Positions 1 through 10,807 are shown, numbered from the stretch's first letter. The stretch: DNA of 64,000 nucleotides from Hennigella sp045617465 (GCA_045617465.1 JAZLIQ010000004.1:1-64000), one strand, 5' to 3'. Notes: a model not told the origin generated them from the sequence alone. Translations and numbers: made by a program.

Positions 1-54
1 ACCTACAACCTACCGATTATGAGTCGGGGGCTCTAACCATTGAGCTAAAGATCC
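1..54 (-). tRNA. tRNA-Ile (CAT), partial at window edge
   Basis: Only the 5' part (acceptor 5' strand, D arm, anticodon arm, start of the T arm) is inside the window. The anticodon loop is CTCATAA inside a CCGA/TCGG stem, the CGACTCATAATCG signature of the minor tRNA-Ile whose C34 is converted to lysidine by TilS so that it reads AUA. The call as Ile rather than Met rests on that stem-loop and on a neighbouring, different CAT tRNA. Confidence 0.8.
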
Positions 55-58
55 AACA

Positions 59-136
59 TGGTAGCAGGGGTGAGACTTGAACTCACGACACCCCGGGTAT
101 GAGCCGAGTTCTCTAAACCAACTGAGATACCCTGCC
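59..136 (-). tRNA. tRNA-Met (CAT), elongator-like
   Basis: Cloverleaf with acceptor GGCAGGG paired to CCCTGCT (one G-U pair), anticodon CAT in loop CTCATAC, a TTCAAGTC T-loop and an encoded 3' CCA. It lacks the three G-C pairs flanking the anticodon that mark initiator tRNA, so elongator Met is favoured. Confidence 0.85.
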
Positions 137-141
137 ATCAA

Positions 142-218
142 TGGTCGGGAAGACAGGATTCGAACCTGCGACCCCTTGGTCCCAAACCAAGTGCTCTACC
201 AAGCTAAGCTACTTCCCG
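142..218 (-). tRNA. tRNA-Pro (TGG)
   Basis: Acceptor CGGGAAG pairs with CTTCCCG. The anticodon stem CTTGG/CCAAG encloses loop TTTGGGA with anticodon TGG. T-loop GGTTCGAATCC and encoded CCA are present. Second to third gene of a five-tRNA minus-strand cluster. Confidence 0.93.
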
Positions 219-277
219 ATACATCTTTGTTAATTATACATATTATTTATATCTACACTAACAAAAATGTCTTTAAA

Positions 278-355
278 TGGCGCGCCTTGCAGGAGTTGAA
301 CCCACAACCTCTTGGTCCGTAGCCAAGCGCTCTAATCCAATTGAGCTAAAGGCGC
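278..355 (-). tRNA. tRNA-Arg (ACG)
   Basis: Acceptor GCGCCTT pairs with AAGGCGC, the anticodon loop CTACGGA gives anticodon ACG, and CCA is encoded. A34 is normally deaminated to inosine to read CGN codons. Confidence 0.92.
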
Positions 356-360
356 ATATA

Positions 361-436
361 TGGAGGTGACTGTCAGATTCGAACTGACGAATACGAAGGT
401 TGCAGCTTCGGACCTTACCGCTTGGCTAAGTCACCA
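361..436 (-). tRNA. tRNA-Cys (GCA)
   Basis: Acceptor GGTGACT pairs with AGTCACC. The anticodon stem CGAAG/CTTCG encloses loop CTGCAAC with anticodon GCA. CCA is encoded. It is the promoter-proximal member of the cluster; the divergent lipoprotein gene starts 172 bases away. Confidence 0.9.
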
Positions 437-514
437 TAAATATAAATAATATGTCTAATTATTATAATAGAAAACTACTTTTTGGGTAAATGTTTTATCA
501 TACTAGTCCAAATG

Positions 515-537
515 TTACATGTATTACATACATGTAA
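515..537. promoter_or_regulatory. inverted repeat upstream of a lipoprotein promoter
   Basis: Perfect 9-bp inverted repeat TTACATGTA/TACATGTAA with a 5-base spacer, ending 5 bases before the predicted -35 of the lipoprotein promoter and lying in the divergent gap to the tRNA cluster. Its position suits an operator or an upstream element; no protein partner is known. Confidence 0.45.
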
Positions 538-542
538 AAGAT

Positions 543-570
543 TTGTTATTGAAAACTAAATCTATATAAT
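543..570 (+). promoter_or_regulatory. sigma-A type promoter for the lipoprotein cluster
   Basis: -35-like TTGTTA (543-548) and a perfect -10 TATAAT (565-570) separated by 16 bases. The start site would be near 577, giving a leader of about 32 bases. Confidence 0.6.
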
Positions 571-576
571 GACCGT

Positions 577-593
577 GTAAGAGAGACTCTTAC
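577..593 (+). promoter_or_regulatory. 5' UTR hairpin at the predicted transcript start
   Basis: Perfect 7-bp stem GTAAGAG/CTCTTAC with a 3-base AGA loop, 7 bases after the -10 box, so it would form the very 5' end of the lipoprotein mRNA. There is no T-run, so it is not a terminator; a stabilising role is inferred from position only. Confidence 0.4.
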
Positions 594-608
594 AGAAAAG
601 AGAGAGAA

Positions 609-1439
609 ATGAAAAAAACGAAATTATTAATACCTATCATGGCCGTTGGTGCTACTGCTGCAGCAGTTACACCAATGTTGGTAAGCTGTGGAAATAGCAG
701 TTTCGAGATTACGGGTGATGACATTTATGTCCCAACTGTAAAACCTTGAGAGGCTGGTGAATGAAATAGAGTAGATACAAACACTACGTATTTCAAACAT
801 GCAAAAGATAATCCTGATGTATTTGTACAAGACATTGCTTCTGATTTGTCTAGAAGAGTATATGATATTGTTCATGCTACTAAAAACGATACACAAGATG
901 AACAATTAAGATCAGTTAATATTAAATATCAAATGTCTAATTTATCGTTTGATACATTTATAGTTGGTGATACACATGACCACGTTGGTGGTAAAGTGTC
1001 ATACACTTTAAAAGGATCAGTTTTAATTGATTGTAAAAAGTTCCCTATAGAAATTTCTGGAAAAGATGGAAAAAGTTGAAAATTATCATACGTTAATCTT
1101 GAATCAATTGAACTAACTATGAAAAATGGTGCATTCTATGCAGATGTTCTAGATCCAACTAATTTTCCTCATAGTTGAAGTATTCAATTCAAATCTGGAA
1201 CTGAATACCTAGGCCAAATTGATAATTGATCAGTTGATATCAAAGTTAAAGGTAAATATATTGGTACTCAACCATTTGAAACATTTAATTATGATGGCCA
1301 ATATCATTATGACCCAAGTAATGGGTTACCAGTAGGTACTAGACATACTTTTGCCGAAGAATATCTATGAAGTACATATGATGCGCTATTTGGAACAATG
1401 GCTTATTCATATCACTTACAAGATATACACGTTAAGTAA
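609..1439 (+). CDS. lipoprotein (mycoplasma paralog family)
   Basis: 276 aa read with UGA=Trp. The N-terminus has a lysine-rich start, a hydrophobic stretch and lipobox LVSC with Cys27 as the predicted lipidated residue, so the mature protein should be anchored outside the membrane. A purine-rich AGAGAGA precedes the ATG. After the signal comes a block (about residues 55-75) reading Y..HAKDNPDVFVQDIASDL, closely matched in the lipoproteins at 1456, 2204 and 39847. The rest looks beta-rich, with no recognised domain. It opens a three-gene lipoprotein run. Function unknown; surface exposure is inferred from the lipobox. Confidence 0.85.
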
Positions 1440-1455
1440 GGCATAACGCTAAGTC

Positions 1456-2217
1456 ATGAAAAAAACTAACAAAATAGTGCCTCTTGCACTTTGTGCAAGT
1501 GTTGCTATGGTTGCACCTATTACAATCTCTTGTAATAATCAACAAACATCAACTCATAAAGAAGATTTAGAATCGTTATACAAAAACGGTTATAAAAGAC
1601 AAATAGAAGCTTTGCCTTCTACGACTTCTTTGACTGACCCAACAACTGTTTATTTAGAAGCTATTAATAAAAACCCAATGCTTCTAGCTGATGATGTTTT
1701 CGACTATGAGGGGAACTTTCCTCCCATTACTGAAAAAATACCAACTTTTGATGATACAAAAGGTAGTGTAACAGTTTCAGCAGCTACTGCTGATGTGAAA
1801 AATAAAACAATCACATATTCTAAACAAATAGCTGTCAAAGCACCACTATATTATGTTGATACACATGAGAGTGTAATAAAAGCTATAGTGGATTTAAACA
1901 TAACAATTGATGTTGTTAATTTACCTGTAAATGTGTATGGTACTGGTTCTTTCGTTAAAGATGAAGTAGTAAACTACTATTGGTTTATGATAGCAGATAA
2001 TGTTGCATTAGCTAAAGATGGTTGATCAATCATGATTGATGGTAAATATAACATTGATTTTGGTAGAACAACATCTGACGGTGATATATCATTGCAATTG
2101 ACAAATAAAGGCGGCTATGCATGAGCTGTTTCATTATTAACATATCTTTTACCAAATGTTGTGTGTTATTTTAAAAACATCTCGAACATAGTAGAGGTTG
2201 AATATGAAACTAATTAA
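1456..2217 (+). CDS. lipoprotein (mycoplasma paralog family)
   Basis: 253 aa with two UGA Trp codons near the C-terminus. Signal peptide with lipobox TISC, Cys26. The block YLEAINKNPMLLADDVF resembles the one in its neighbours, so the three genes look like diverged tandem duplicates. It starts 16 bases after the preceding stop with no clear Shine-Dalgarno sequence, and its end overlaps the next gene by 14 bases, so translational coupling is likely. The C-terminal third is beta-rich by eye. No function can be assigned beyond a surface lipoprotein. Confidence 0.82.
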
Positions 2218-3007
2218 TAAAATATTACCATTAGTTTGCGTAGCATCAACTGCAGCAATTACCGCACCTTTAACAACATCTTGTGCTCAGGCAAAATGAT
2301 ATTTTGCTGATATGAAAAAAATCGATGCTGGACAATATGAAAGAATCACCGATATTAAGAAGGCTACTGATTTTACAAATTTAGAAGATGCCCTAACCAC
2401 ATATCTAAAAGATATTGCAAACAATGATCAAATATATGCTGATGATGTATTTGAGTGATCACACAATATACTAGTATGAGTAGAAGGCAGAACATCTGCT
2501 GAATGAAAATTGTCTAATTTTACTGGTCAATGTGGTTTGAAAGCATCCAATATAAATATTGATGAAATGAAAATGTCATCAGAGTTTGATTTAGACATAA
2601 GTTTTAATGCAGTCAATTCAAACATCACATCAGAACCTTTCACATTAGATCTAAAACTTCATGGTTATATTAAAAATATAAAATTAGATATTAAATGTGA
2701 AACTGATGGCGATAACAACACTTGGTATATTACCACTAAGTACTTAAAGGGTTGAGTCGACCCTAGCAAAGATCCAACTAGATACGTAGATTTTTGAATG
2801 TTGCAACAAGACAAACATTGATCAATCTCATTTGATGGTGTTATCAATGCAAAAAATAAATCTATTCCAGACTTTGCTATTACTAACAACTTAAACGGTA
2901 ACTATGACTACGCAGCTAATGATGTTACATCATTAACATTAATAGAAGCATTCTTCTCAACAATCTGGCATGAGTCAAAATACTTATCTCAAGCAAAACT
3001 AAAATAA
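2204..3007 (+). CDS. lipoprotein (mycoplasma paralog family)
   Basis: 267 aa with several UGA Trp codons. Start ATG at 2204 is chosen because the signal sequence begins there and GAGG lies 6-9 bases upstream, inside the end of the previous gene. Lipobox TTSC, Cys27. The block YLKDIANNDQIYADDVF matches the paralog motif. The protein is unusually rich in Trp for this genome. It is the last gene of the cluster and is followed directly by a strong hairpin terminator. Function unknown. Confidence 0.82.
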
Positions 3008-3030
3008 AAATAGGATTCAATCCTATTTTT
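3006..3030. terminator. bidirectional intrinsic terminator
   Basis: 10-bp stem AAAAATAGGA/TCCTATTTTT with loop TTCAA, A-rich on one side and T-rich on the other. It lies between the converging lipoprotein gene and the exonuclease gene, so it can serve both strands. Confidence 0.8.
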
Positions 3031-3038
3031 TTATTTGC

Positions 3039-3914
3039 TTATTCTTCTTTTAAAAACTTCAATAAACTAGGAAGTTTATAATCATTTGCTAATTTGATGA
3101 ATTCTTCTTTTTTAAATAAACCTTTAGCAAACTCTTCAACATTTTTGTTAGTGAATAAGTCTTTCTTAATTGTTGCTATTTTATAGCAAAGTTCGCCTGA
3201 AGCTTTTCCATCAATGAATTTTTGTGCTTGAACAGTTGATAGTTGTGACAAGTTCTGGAAGATGTTAGCAAACGTTCCATACTTTTTAAGCATGTTAGCT
3301 GCTGTTTTAGGCCCAATACCCTTAACCCCAGGGAAATTATCAGACCCATCGCCAACAATCGCTTTAAAGTCCACAACTTGACTTGGCGTTAGCCCATAAT
3401 ATAAATTTCCAAAGTTAGATGGTTCATACTTAACAGTTTCACTAACACCAACCTTAAATAAGTTAACACTAGTTAATTCATTAACTAGTTGTAACATATC
3501 TTTGTCAGAACTAAAAACATCAACTTGGATTTGGTTATCATTCATTAATTTACAATAACTACCAATTAAGTCATCTGCCTCAAAACCTTCTTGACTTAGG
3601 TGTTTAATACCTAAAGCATCTAAGAAAGTGTTTACCATAGGTAATTGCACAAATAATTCATCAGGCATAGGTTTTCTATTTGCTTTATATTGATCTAACA
3701 TTTCAGATCTAAACGTATGTTTAGCATGGTCAAAAGCAACAAACACATAGTCATATTGTTCACGTTTTAACAAAGTTAATACTGCCTTAGTAAATAAGTT
3801 AACAGCATTAGTAGGAATAAGATTATTAGCTTTGTAATAATCCAACATTTTAAATGTTGCTCAGTAAACTCTATAGATTAAAGAGTTGCCATCAATAACC
3901 ATTGCCTTTTTCAT
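3039..3914 (-). CDS. 5'-3' exonuclease (PolA-type 5' nuclease)
   Basis: 291 aa, corresponding to the 5' nuclease domain of DNA polymerase I without the polymerase part, as is usual in mollicutes. It would remove RNA primers and flaps during Okazaki fragment processing and repair. Family motifs visible: N-terminal VIDGNSLIYR, FDHAKHTFR, EGFEADD, SSDKDMLQL and the helix-hairpin-helix GDGSDNFPGVKGIGPKTA. The start at 3914 restores the conserved DGNSL motif; it reads through one UGA (Trp18) and its ATG overlaps the dnaE stop by one base (TAATG), so it is probably coupled to dnaE. Confidence 0.93.
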
Positions 3915-6823
3915 TATTCTTTTACCTCGCTAATAATCTTATCAAGTCTTAAAGACTTGCCTGATTTAGATACCACCACAAATAAGTATTTTTCTTTTGC
4001 TAGTAGTGGTGCTTCATTAACATTGTCTAGAACATTGTTAAATGTTACTGCATCAGAAACAGTTAGGGTTTCATCTTCTAGAGAGATGAAAGCCATATTT
4101 GTTCCAGTTTTGGTTTTAATCTTTCTTACTGCCTTAATATAAACTAAAGTTTTATATTTGACATATGGTTGACCATTATCTCTAATGTAAGAAAGAGTTA
4201 AAGCTTCCTTTGCTATTTCTGGATTTGCTGTCTTAAGTTCCACAATTGGATGGGCAGCAAAAGCAATACCAAGAATATCAAATTGGTCTTGGTTTTCTTT
4301 CTTACTTGTTTCTTTATTATCTTGAATCTTAGTATAGACTATATTTGATAGATAACCATACTTGGGTGTGTATGTCTTAACAGCGTTAATGATTGATTCA
4401 AGACTGGCAACGATGGAACTACGGTTAGGTAATTCCTTACCAATAAAGCAATCAAAGCATCCTGCTTTAGCAATAATGTCTAGAGCAGACTTACCAACAC
4501 CTGCTTTAACCAAATCTCTAATACAATCTTTGATTTCTTTTCATTCTTTAACTTGTTGTCTTGCTACTAGAATTTTTTCAATTCCTGCAGCTCCTATTCC
4601 TTTTAAGGAACTAAAGCCAAAGATGATCTTTCCTTCATAAATACTAAAGCCAACTTGACTGTGGTTTATATCTGGAGGTAAGATAGATATACCACTATTT
4701 TTAGCTTCAACTAAATAGTTAGCTACCTTACTTGTTGGGTTATACGATAGTAAGCAAGCATAGAATTGGTTTGGATAATAAGTTTTTAAATATGCAAGTT
4801 GGTAACTTACCAAAGCATAAGCAATAGAGTGGCTATGGTTAAAACCATAACTTGCAAACTTTAACAAATAGTTAAAGATTTCTTTAGCTTTGTTTTCGCT
4901 ATACCCATTCTTGATTGCGCTAGCAATAAAGTCTTTCCCAATTGATTCTAGTTTATCTAATTTCTTTTTAGAAATTGCACGTCTAACAATATCTGCTTCA
5001 GCTAATGATCAGTTAGCAACCAAACATAAAGTTTGGATAACTTGTTCTTGATAAATGATAATACCATAAGTTGGTTCAAGCACTGGTTTTAGTCTGTCAT
5101 CAATGTAATCAATCTTGCTTGGGTCCTTTTTATTTTTCAAATAAACAGGAATGTTAGCTTGTGGTCCTGGTCTAAATAAAGCCGAAGCAATTGAAATATC
5201 TTCAATTGATTTTGGTTGAATCTTTCTTACAACGTTTGTCATTCCAGGAGATTCGAGTTGGAAGATTCCTAATGTATTACCTAAACATAGTTGTTTAAAG
5301 ACTTTTTGATCATCTAAAGGGATTTGATTAATATCAAATGTTTTCTTAGCATGTTTGTTAATTTCATCAACACAATCATTAATGATACTTAGGTTTACTA
5401 AACCTAATATATCCATTTTGATTAGTCCAACTGGTTCTACATACTCCATAGAGTATTGGATAGTGTTTATACCTTCAGCAGATAATGTTGTTGGCACTAC
5501 ATCATGTAGTGGTTGATTGCAAATGACAATTCCTGCAGCGTGCGTGCCAATTTGTCTTGGCATGCCCATGATAAATCTGGCTAGGTCAAATAGTTGTGGA
5601 TACTTCTTTTCATAGTCTGCCACAACTTTCTTTTCTTTGATAACTTCATCAAGATCTGTATCAAACCAATCAGAAATTGATTTACAAATCATGTTGACAA
5701 TAGATAAATCTATATTTAAAATACGCGCGATATCTCTTATAGCTGTTTTAATCTTAATCTTTTGAAAAGTAATGATGTGTCCAACTTTATCTTGGCCATA
5801 CTTACTAAATAAGTAATCAATGACTTCTTGTCTACGATTATCCATGAAGTCTATATCAATATCTGGTTTTGTTTGACGATGAGAGTTTAAGAATCTTTCA
5901 AAGATCAAACCATATTGTAATGGATCAATATTAGTGATCTCTAACACGTATGATACTAATGATCCAGCAGCTGAACCTCTACCAGGTCCAACCATAATAT
6001 TATTTTGCTTTGCAAAAGCAACATAGTCTTGAACAACTAAGAAGTAGTCATCAAATCCCATCTTATGAATAATATCTAATTCATACTTGATTCGTTCAAT
6101 GTACTTTTTATTTACTTTTTCTCCAAAACGTTTAATTAAACCTTGACGACAACGTTCTTGTAATAACATTGCAGAATTCTTTTTAGGATCAAACTTAACA
6201 AAGAAATTTTCTTTGTTAAGAGGAATGTTTAGATTTATTTCATTTAATAATTTATTTGTTCTAGTTATTTGCGCATCAGAAAAGATTTTATGCGCTTGTG
6301 TATCATCTAACAAATACTTGCTTGCTGTCTCTTTGTCGTCTTGTATGTCATCATACAAACAGCCCTTATTAATAGCTAATAATGCTTTATATTTAGAAAA
6401 ATCGCTTTTAGAGACGAACAAAGACTCATGGATAGCCAAGTCCTTATCTGCGATTCAGCTTTTGCAACCAGCAGGCTTATTTTGGCTAATAACAACAACA
6501 TGGTCATCAACAAAGTCGGCAAGTTCTCATTTTTTATTGTGGTTGATAGCTGAAGACAGTTGACATAGTGATATATATCCTTTATAATCACGCACAAGCA
6601 ACACATACTCGTCCTTATTTACACGCACACTTAAACCAATCACTGGTTTTAGTCCTGCAGCTAGTGCTTTAGTATAAAACTCTAAAGCTCCATACATTAC
6701 ATTAACATCTACTAAACAAACATATTCTTGTTTGTTATCAATAGCATGTTTAATAATATCATCTATTGATATAGATGATAAAGCCATACTATAGTGTGAA
6801 CGTGTCTTAATGTTTGTATACAT
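3914..6823 (-). CDS. dnaE: DNA polymerase III alpha subunit, DnaE type
   Basis: 969 aa with several UGA Trp codons. Replicative C-family polymerase, normally acting beside PolC. PHP-like domain at about 1-75, then polymerase palm with GPGRGSAAGS (about 279-288) and the catalytic PDIDIDF (about 320-326), followed by GTHAAGIVIC and FRPGPQ, tandem HhH in the C-terminal half and an OB-fold-like end. The PHP region has lost the expected metal ligands: the usual HxH is KxR and the DH pair is DV, so a proofreading activity there is unlikely. First gene of a minus-strand unit with the downstream exonuclease. Confidence 0.95.
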
Positions 6824-6834
6824 ATTTTCTTTTA

Positions 6835-7812
6835 CTATTTATTACGTACGGGAAGATTTCGTTTTAGATATTCGCGTATGTCATTAACCATTTGACGCAT
6901 CTCACGACGCTTGTAAATAGTTACACCGGCAGCAAGTTTATGACCACCACCATGATATTTTTCTGCAATTTGGTTGATTGGTAACTTGTTGGATCTAATA
7001 GATCCCTTTCATTGTTTTACCACATCATCATAATAGAATGTGAACCAGATGTTCATGTTTCTGATATTTCCTAAAACATGAACCATACTCATTCTTAATT
7101 TAACACCGAAACGATCAAAAGAGTTTTTACCTAGCTTTGCTCAAGCCATTCCTAACTCTTTATCATAGTGTGCTTTTTTAAGCACATAAGATGAGAAACG
7201 CATTTGGTTTACATCTTTTAAATAGATTGCATCATGAACCTTTTGACGGTTGCATCCTTTTTCTACAAGTTTACTTGCAATTGCATAAGTCTTTGGTGTA
7301 ACTGATGGATAAAGGAATCTTCCTGTATCAGTTAATAATCCTGCGTATAAACAATTACATGTAGGAATTAAAATTGCATTGTAATCTCATTCGAACAGTA
7401 GTTCGGCAATCATTTCTGCTGTTGCGCAATATGAGTCATCAACTCATTCAAAGTCTGCAATGGTTTCTAACTTAGGATGGTGATCAATTCTGATCAACTC
7501 ACGACAGAAGTTGTGTCTACCAGTTCAAATTCTACTTGAGTTAGCTGTATCAAGAATAATTCCTAAAGAATTAGCTAGAAATTCATTAGGTACATGTTTC
7601 TTATCAAAGTAAAAATAGTTACTTTGGAATTGACTTGATAAAGTATCTAGTCCAATAATTTGAACATTCTTATTAGGATACTTTGCTTTTAAAAAGTATT
7701 GTAATCCATAAGATGAACCTAAAGCATCAAGGTCAGGAAGTTCATGGAAAAAGATAGCAATATTATCATATTGTTCAATTTTCTTTACAATTGTTTCCTT
7801 GATTGCTATCAT
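6835..7812 (-). CDS. nrnA: DHH/DHHA1 phosphoesterase, NrnA-like oligoribonuclease/pAp phosphatase
   Basis: 325 aa. The N-terminal DHH region has HELPDLDALGSS (from about residue 23), matching the H-x-x-x-D-x-D metal site, and the C-terminal DHHA1 region has the GGGH signature in KYHGGGHKLAAG. Such enzymes degrade short RNA oligonucleotides and dephosphorylate pAp; which activity dominates here cannot be told. It reads through several UGA codons. Its ATG overlaps the thiI stop by one base (TAATG). Confidence 0.88.
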
Positions 7813-9008
7813 TAGATAAACTCCTTCTTGATGTATTTTGCTAATACTCGATTATAAATCGTATCTATTAATAATAGTTCTTTTTCTAATGCTTGTGCTT
7901 TTTCTACATTTGGTTTAGTTGTAGGGTTTGCAGGAACAAACATGCTACAAGCATCAGGGTAAGGAAGGATAGATATATTATAAGTTTTCTTTTCTTCTGC
8001 TAAGTTTATAATTTCCATCTTATCATAAGTTAGCAATGGTCTTAATACCATTGTGTTGTCTAAGACGGAAGAAATGGTTGCCATACTTTCAATAGTTTGA
8101 CTAGCAACTTGTCCTAAGGATTCTCCTGTAGCTATTGCATCATAATGTTGTGTTTTACACAAGTGTTGTGCAATCCTAAAGAAGTATCTACGCATAATAG
8201 TTATTTGATAACTATGGTTTGTAATGTGAGCAATTTCATGTTGTAAATCTGTAAACTTACAAGTGTAAAGAATTGGTTTTTCTATTCTTCCATCAACAGT
8301 AATTTGCTTAATTAAAGTTCTAACTTTGTTCTCTGCAGCTTTAGATGTATGAGGAGGAGAAACAAAAGTTAGAAAGTCTACATGGAAACCTTTTTTCATT
8401 AATAATGAAGCAGCAACAGGAGAATCAATTCCTCCTGAAATTAACATCAAAACTCTACCATTAATTCCCAAAGGGAATCCTCCACAGCCTTTAACTTTGT
8501 TAAAGTAAACAATGAAGCAATCTTCTTTGATTTCAACATTTACTTTTAAATCTGGTTTGTGAATATCAACAGACAAATTCTTAAAATTTTTAAGAATGAA
8601 TCCACCTAGTTGTCTAGAAAATTGCATTGAATCAGTTGGGTACTTTTTATCATTACGTTTAGTAAAGACCTTAAAAGTTTGCTTTTTGTTTTCGATGTTT
8701 GCTTTTAAAAAAGCATGTAATTTATCTAGATCTCTTTTAATTCCATATCCTTCAATAACAAAAGCAATTCCCGGTGTTGCCTTTACAATATCAAATACCT
8801 TTTGGTATTTTGTTTTAGCAATATGAGTAATAGTCATTGAATCATATTGTTTAATGATTTTAATTGTTTTAAAATCAGATAGAGAACGGCGAAGGTTGTT
8901 ATATAAACAACGAACAAACTCTTTGCGGTTTTTACCTTTAAGAGTTAGTTCGCCATATTTGATGTATATTAATTTGTTTACTATAGTAGTTCTACTTCTT
9001 TTAATCAT
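7812..9008 (-). CDS. thiI: tRNA 4-thiouridine synthase ThiI
   Basis: 398 aa. ThiI adenylates and thiolates U8 of tRNA. Visible are the N-terminal ferredoxin-like start YIKYGELTLKGKNR, a THUMP region, the PP-loop SGGIDSPVAAS, and the family stretch ATGESLGQVASQT. No C-terminal rhodanese domain is present, as in most Gram-positive ThiI. The ATG at 9008 lies 28 bases inside the upstream nuclease gene, so the real start could be slightly later, though no other in-frame ATG precedes the conserved YGELTL. Confidence 0.94.
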   Translation of the reverse strand: MIKRSRTTIVNKLIYIKYGELTLKGKNRKEFVRCLYNNLRRSLSDFKTIKIIKQYDSMTITHIAKTKYQKVFDIVKATPGIAFVIEGYGIKRDLDKLHAFLKANIENKKQTFKVFTKRNDKKYPTDSMQFSRQLGGFILKNFKNLSVDIHKPDLKVNVEIKEDCFIVYFNKVKGCGGFPLGINGRVLMLISGGIDSPVAASLLMKKGFHVDFLTFVSPPHTSKAAENKVRTLIKQITVDGRIEKPILYTCKFTDLQHEIAHITNHSYQITIMRRYFFRIAQHLCKTQHYDAIATGESLGQVASQTIESMATISSVLDNTMVLRPLLTYDKMEIINLAEEKKTYNISILPYPDACSMFVPANPTTKPNVEKAQALEKELLLIDTIYNRVLAKYIKKEFI

Positions 9009-9832
9009 TTTCTATCTTCATCAGTTATTTCAGGAGAAATACCTGTCTTAATATATTTTTCGTATCATGCACGAGCTGGAACAATTGCTTTTTGTTCAAA
9101 TTTCTTTACATCACTGAAACCAAATTTTCTCATGACCACTTCGTGGCCTTCTATTTTAAAGTTTTCAGGGTGAGCATAATCTTGTGTTGTTAAGAAACAA
9201 ACAGCAAACATGCCTGTGTTTATCTTTCTTAGATAAAGATACAAACCAAGTTGGTATTTATATTCTTCAGAGATTTTAAATTTACCATCATGATCATATC
9301 AAGATAATTTCTTAGCTCCAGGGACTTTTACTTGAGGTGTTCCATCTGGATTCTTTTGCATGTGTAACAAACCTTTTTGAGTTTTGTAAACAAAAGAATC
9401 AATAGATGTAGTCTTTACTTCAAGCATTGGATTACCAGTTGAATAGTCTACTATTCCATAATCATTTACTGGTTCACCATCTGGAATACCACCGAAGACT
9501 TTATCGATGTCTTTAAAGACATCCCATTTAACTTCACTAGGAACATAATCTTTAAACTTAATATTAAGTTGTTGACTAACATAATCCCTAACTTTAGGTT
9601 CAACATACATTCCTAGTTTAGCTAATGTAGGATCAATAGGTTCAGAATAAATTCCCACCATCATACATCACACTTTTAGTGGTGATGTATATTTGTTTAA
9701 ACCTAAAACAGAAGATAGTCTAGTTCCTGTAATCTTTTTAAACTTTCAACTATCTTTCATGTAATCTTTTGATAATTCAAAATGATCACCTTTAATAACA
9801 AAGTCTTTATTTAATTGTTTAATAAATGGCAT
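8981..9832 (-). CDS. YqaJ-like PD-(D/E)xK nuclease, MAGa7180-type
   Basis: 283 aa. The region from residue about 34 reads KITGTRLSSVLGLNKYTSPLKVW, like the start of YqaJ/phage exonuclease domains. Further on a GIPDG...VDY segment followed by MLEVKTTS supplies the acidic and E-x-K residues of a PD-(D/E)xK core. I assign it to the mycoplasma family named MAGa7180 putative nuclease; its cellular role is not established. It reads through several UGA codons and overlaps thiI by 28 bases. It sits among housekeeping genes with no phage neighbours. Confidence 0.75.
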
Positions 9833-9868
9833 AAGTATATTTTTAGTATTATATACTAAAAATATTTA

Positions 9869-10807
9869 CTAAAGTAACTTAGTGTCTTTCAATTCAACTA
9901 CTTTACCTTTTAAGTAGTTTAAGATACCTGCATCGGTCTTAAAATTAAACTTTAGTTTATAAGCAACCAATGCTTGAGATTTGTAGTTTCAAATCTTTTT
10001 AATGTTAGCTGAAGTGTATTTTTGTTCACCAACAAGTGGGTGACCAATAAAAGCTAGATGTGCTCTGATTTGGTGAGTACGTCCAGTTAATAATTCTACT
10101 TCTAGTAAACTAACATCTTGCTTTTGATCATATTTCAATACTTTATATTTAGTAGCAATTGGCTTAGCATCTTTAGATGAAGTATTACTTATCTTAACGA
10201 TGTTAGCGTTTTTTGCTTTAAATCAGAAAGCTTCAAGCAATTGTGATTGTTGAGGCATCTTGCCATGAACTAAACATTGATAGAATTTGTCGATTTCACG
10301 ATCTTTTATTTTTTGAGATATGATCACAGATGCTTCATGATTCTTAGCAATCATTATTAGTCCTGTCGTATTGAAATCAATACGATGAACTAAACAAGGA
10401 GCAAATTGATTTTCTTTTTTAGGATCTCATTTGCCTTTGGAAAACAAATATTTTTTAGCTCTGTTGATTAGTGTGTCTGCTAACTTTTGATCTTCATCAT
10501 TGACTAAAAGTTTTTCTGGTTTATTGACAACAAGAATGTTTTGGTCTTCATAAACAACTTCCAGTTTGTCTTTTGCTAGTTTTCAGTTATCTTTTTGATT
10601 AGATTCAAGGCTATTAATTAAGAATACCTTAATTTCATCATCTAATTGTAAACGATAATCAAACTTAGGTTTCTTACCATTAACCTTAACTTTATTTGTT
10701 CTGATTGCCTTAAAAATGGCACCTTTTGACAAGTTGGGAAATAGCTTCATCAAGAAGTTATCTAATCTAATGTTTGTATCGTTTTGTTTAACTTTAATTA
10801 TTTCCAT
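9869..10807 (-). CDS. RluC/RluD-family 23S rRNA pseudouridine synthase
   Basis: 312 aa. N-terminal S4-like RNA-binding segment (IRLDNFLMKLFP...VKVNGKK), then the pseudouridine synthase core with HRIDFNTTGL, which holds the catalytic Asp, and the RTHQIRAHL motif typical of RluA-type enzymes. It isomerises uridines in large-subunit rRNA; the exact site cannot be read from sequence. It starts 14 bases inside the upstream methyltransferase gene. It ends with TAG at 9869-9871. Confidence 0.9.

Noticed and set aside
3914..6823. dnaE seen as several broken fragments (pseudogene)
   Set aside because: All the breaks are TGA codons in one frame; with UGA as Trp the frame is continuous. The same holds for the other long genes except atpD.
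9008..9051. Short open frames overlapping the thiI start on the plus strand
   Set aside because: They lie antisense to the thiI and nuclease genes and have no supporting signal.
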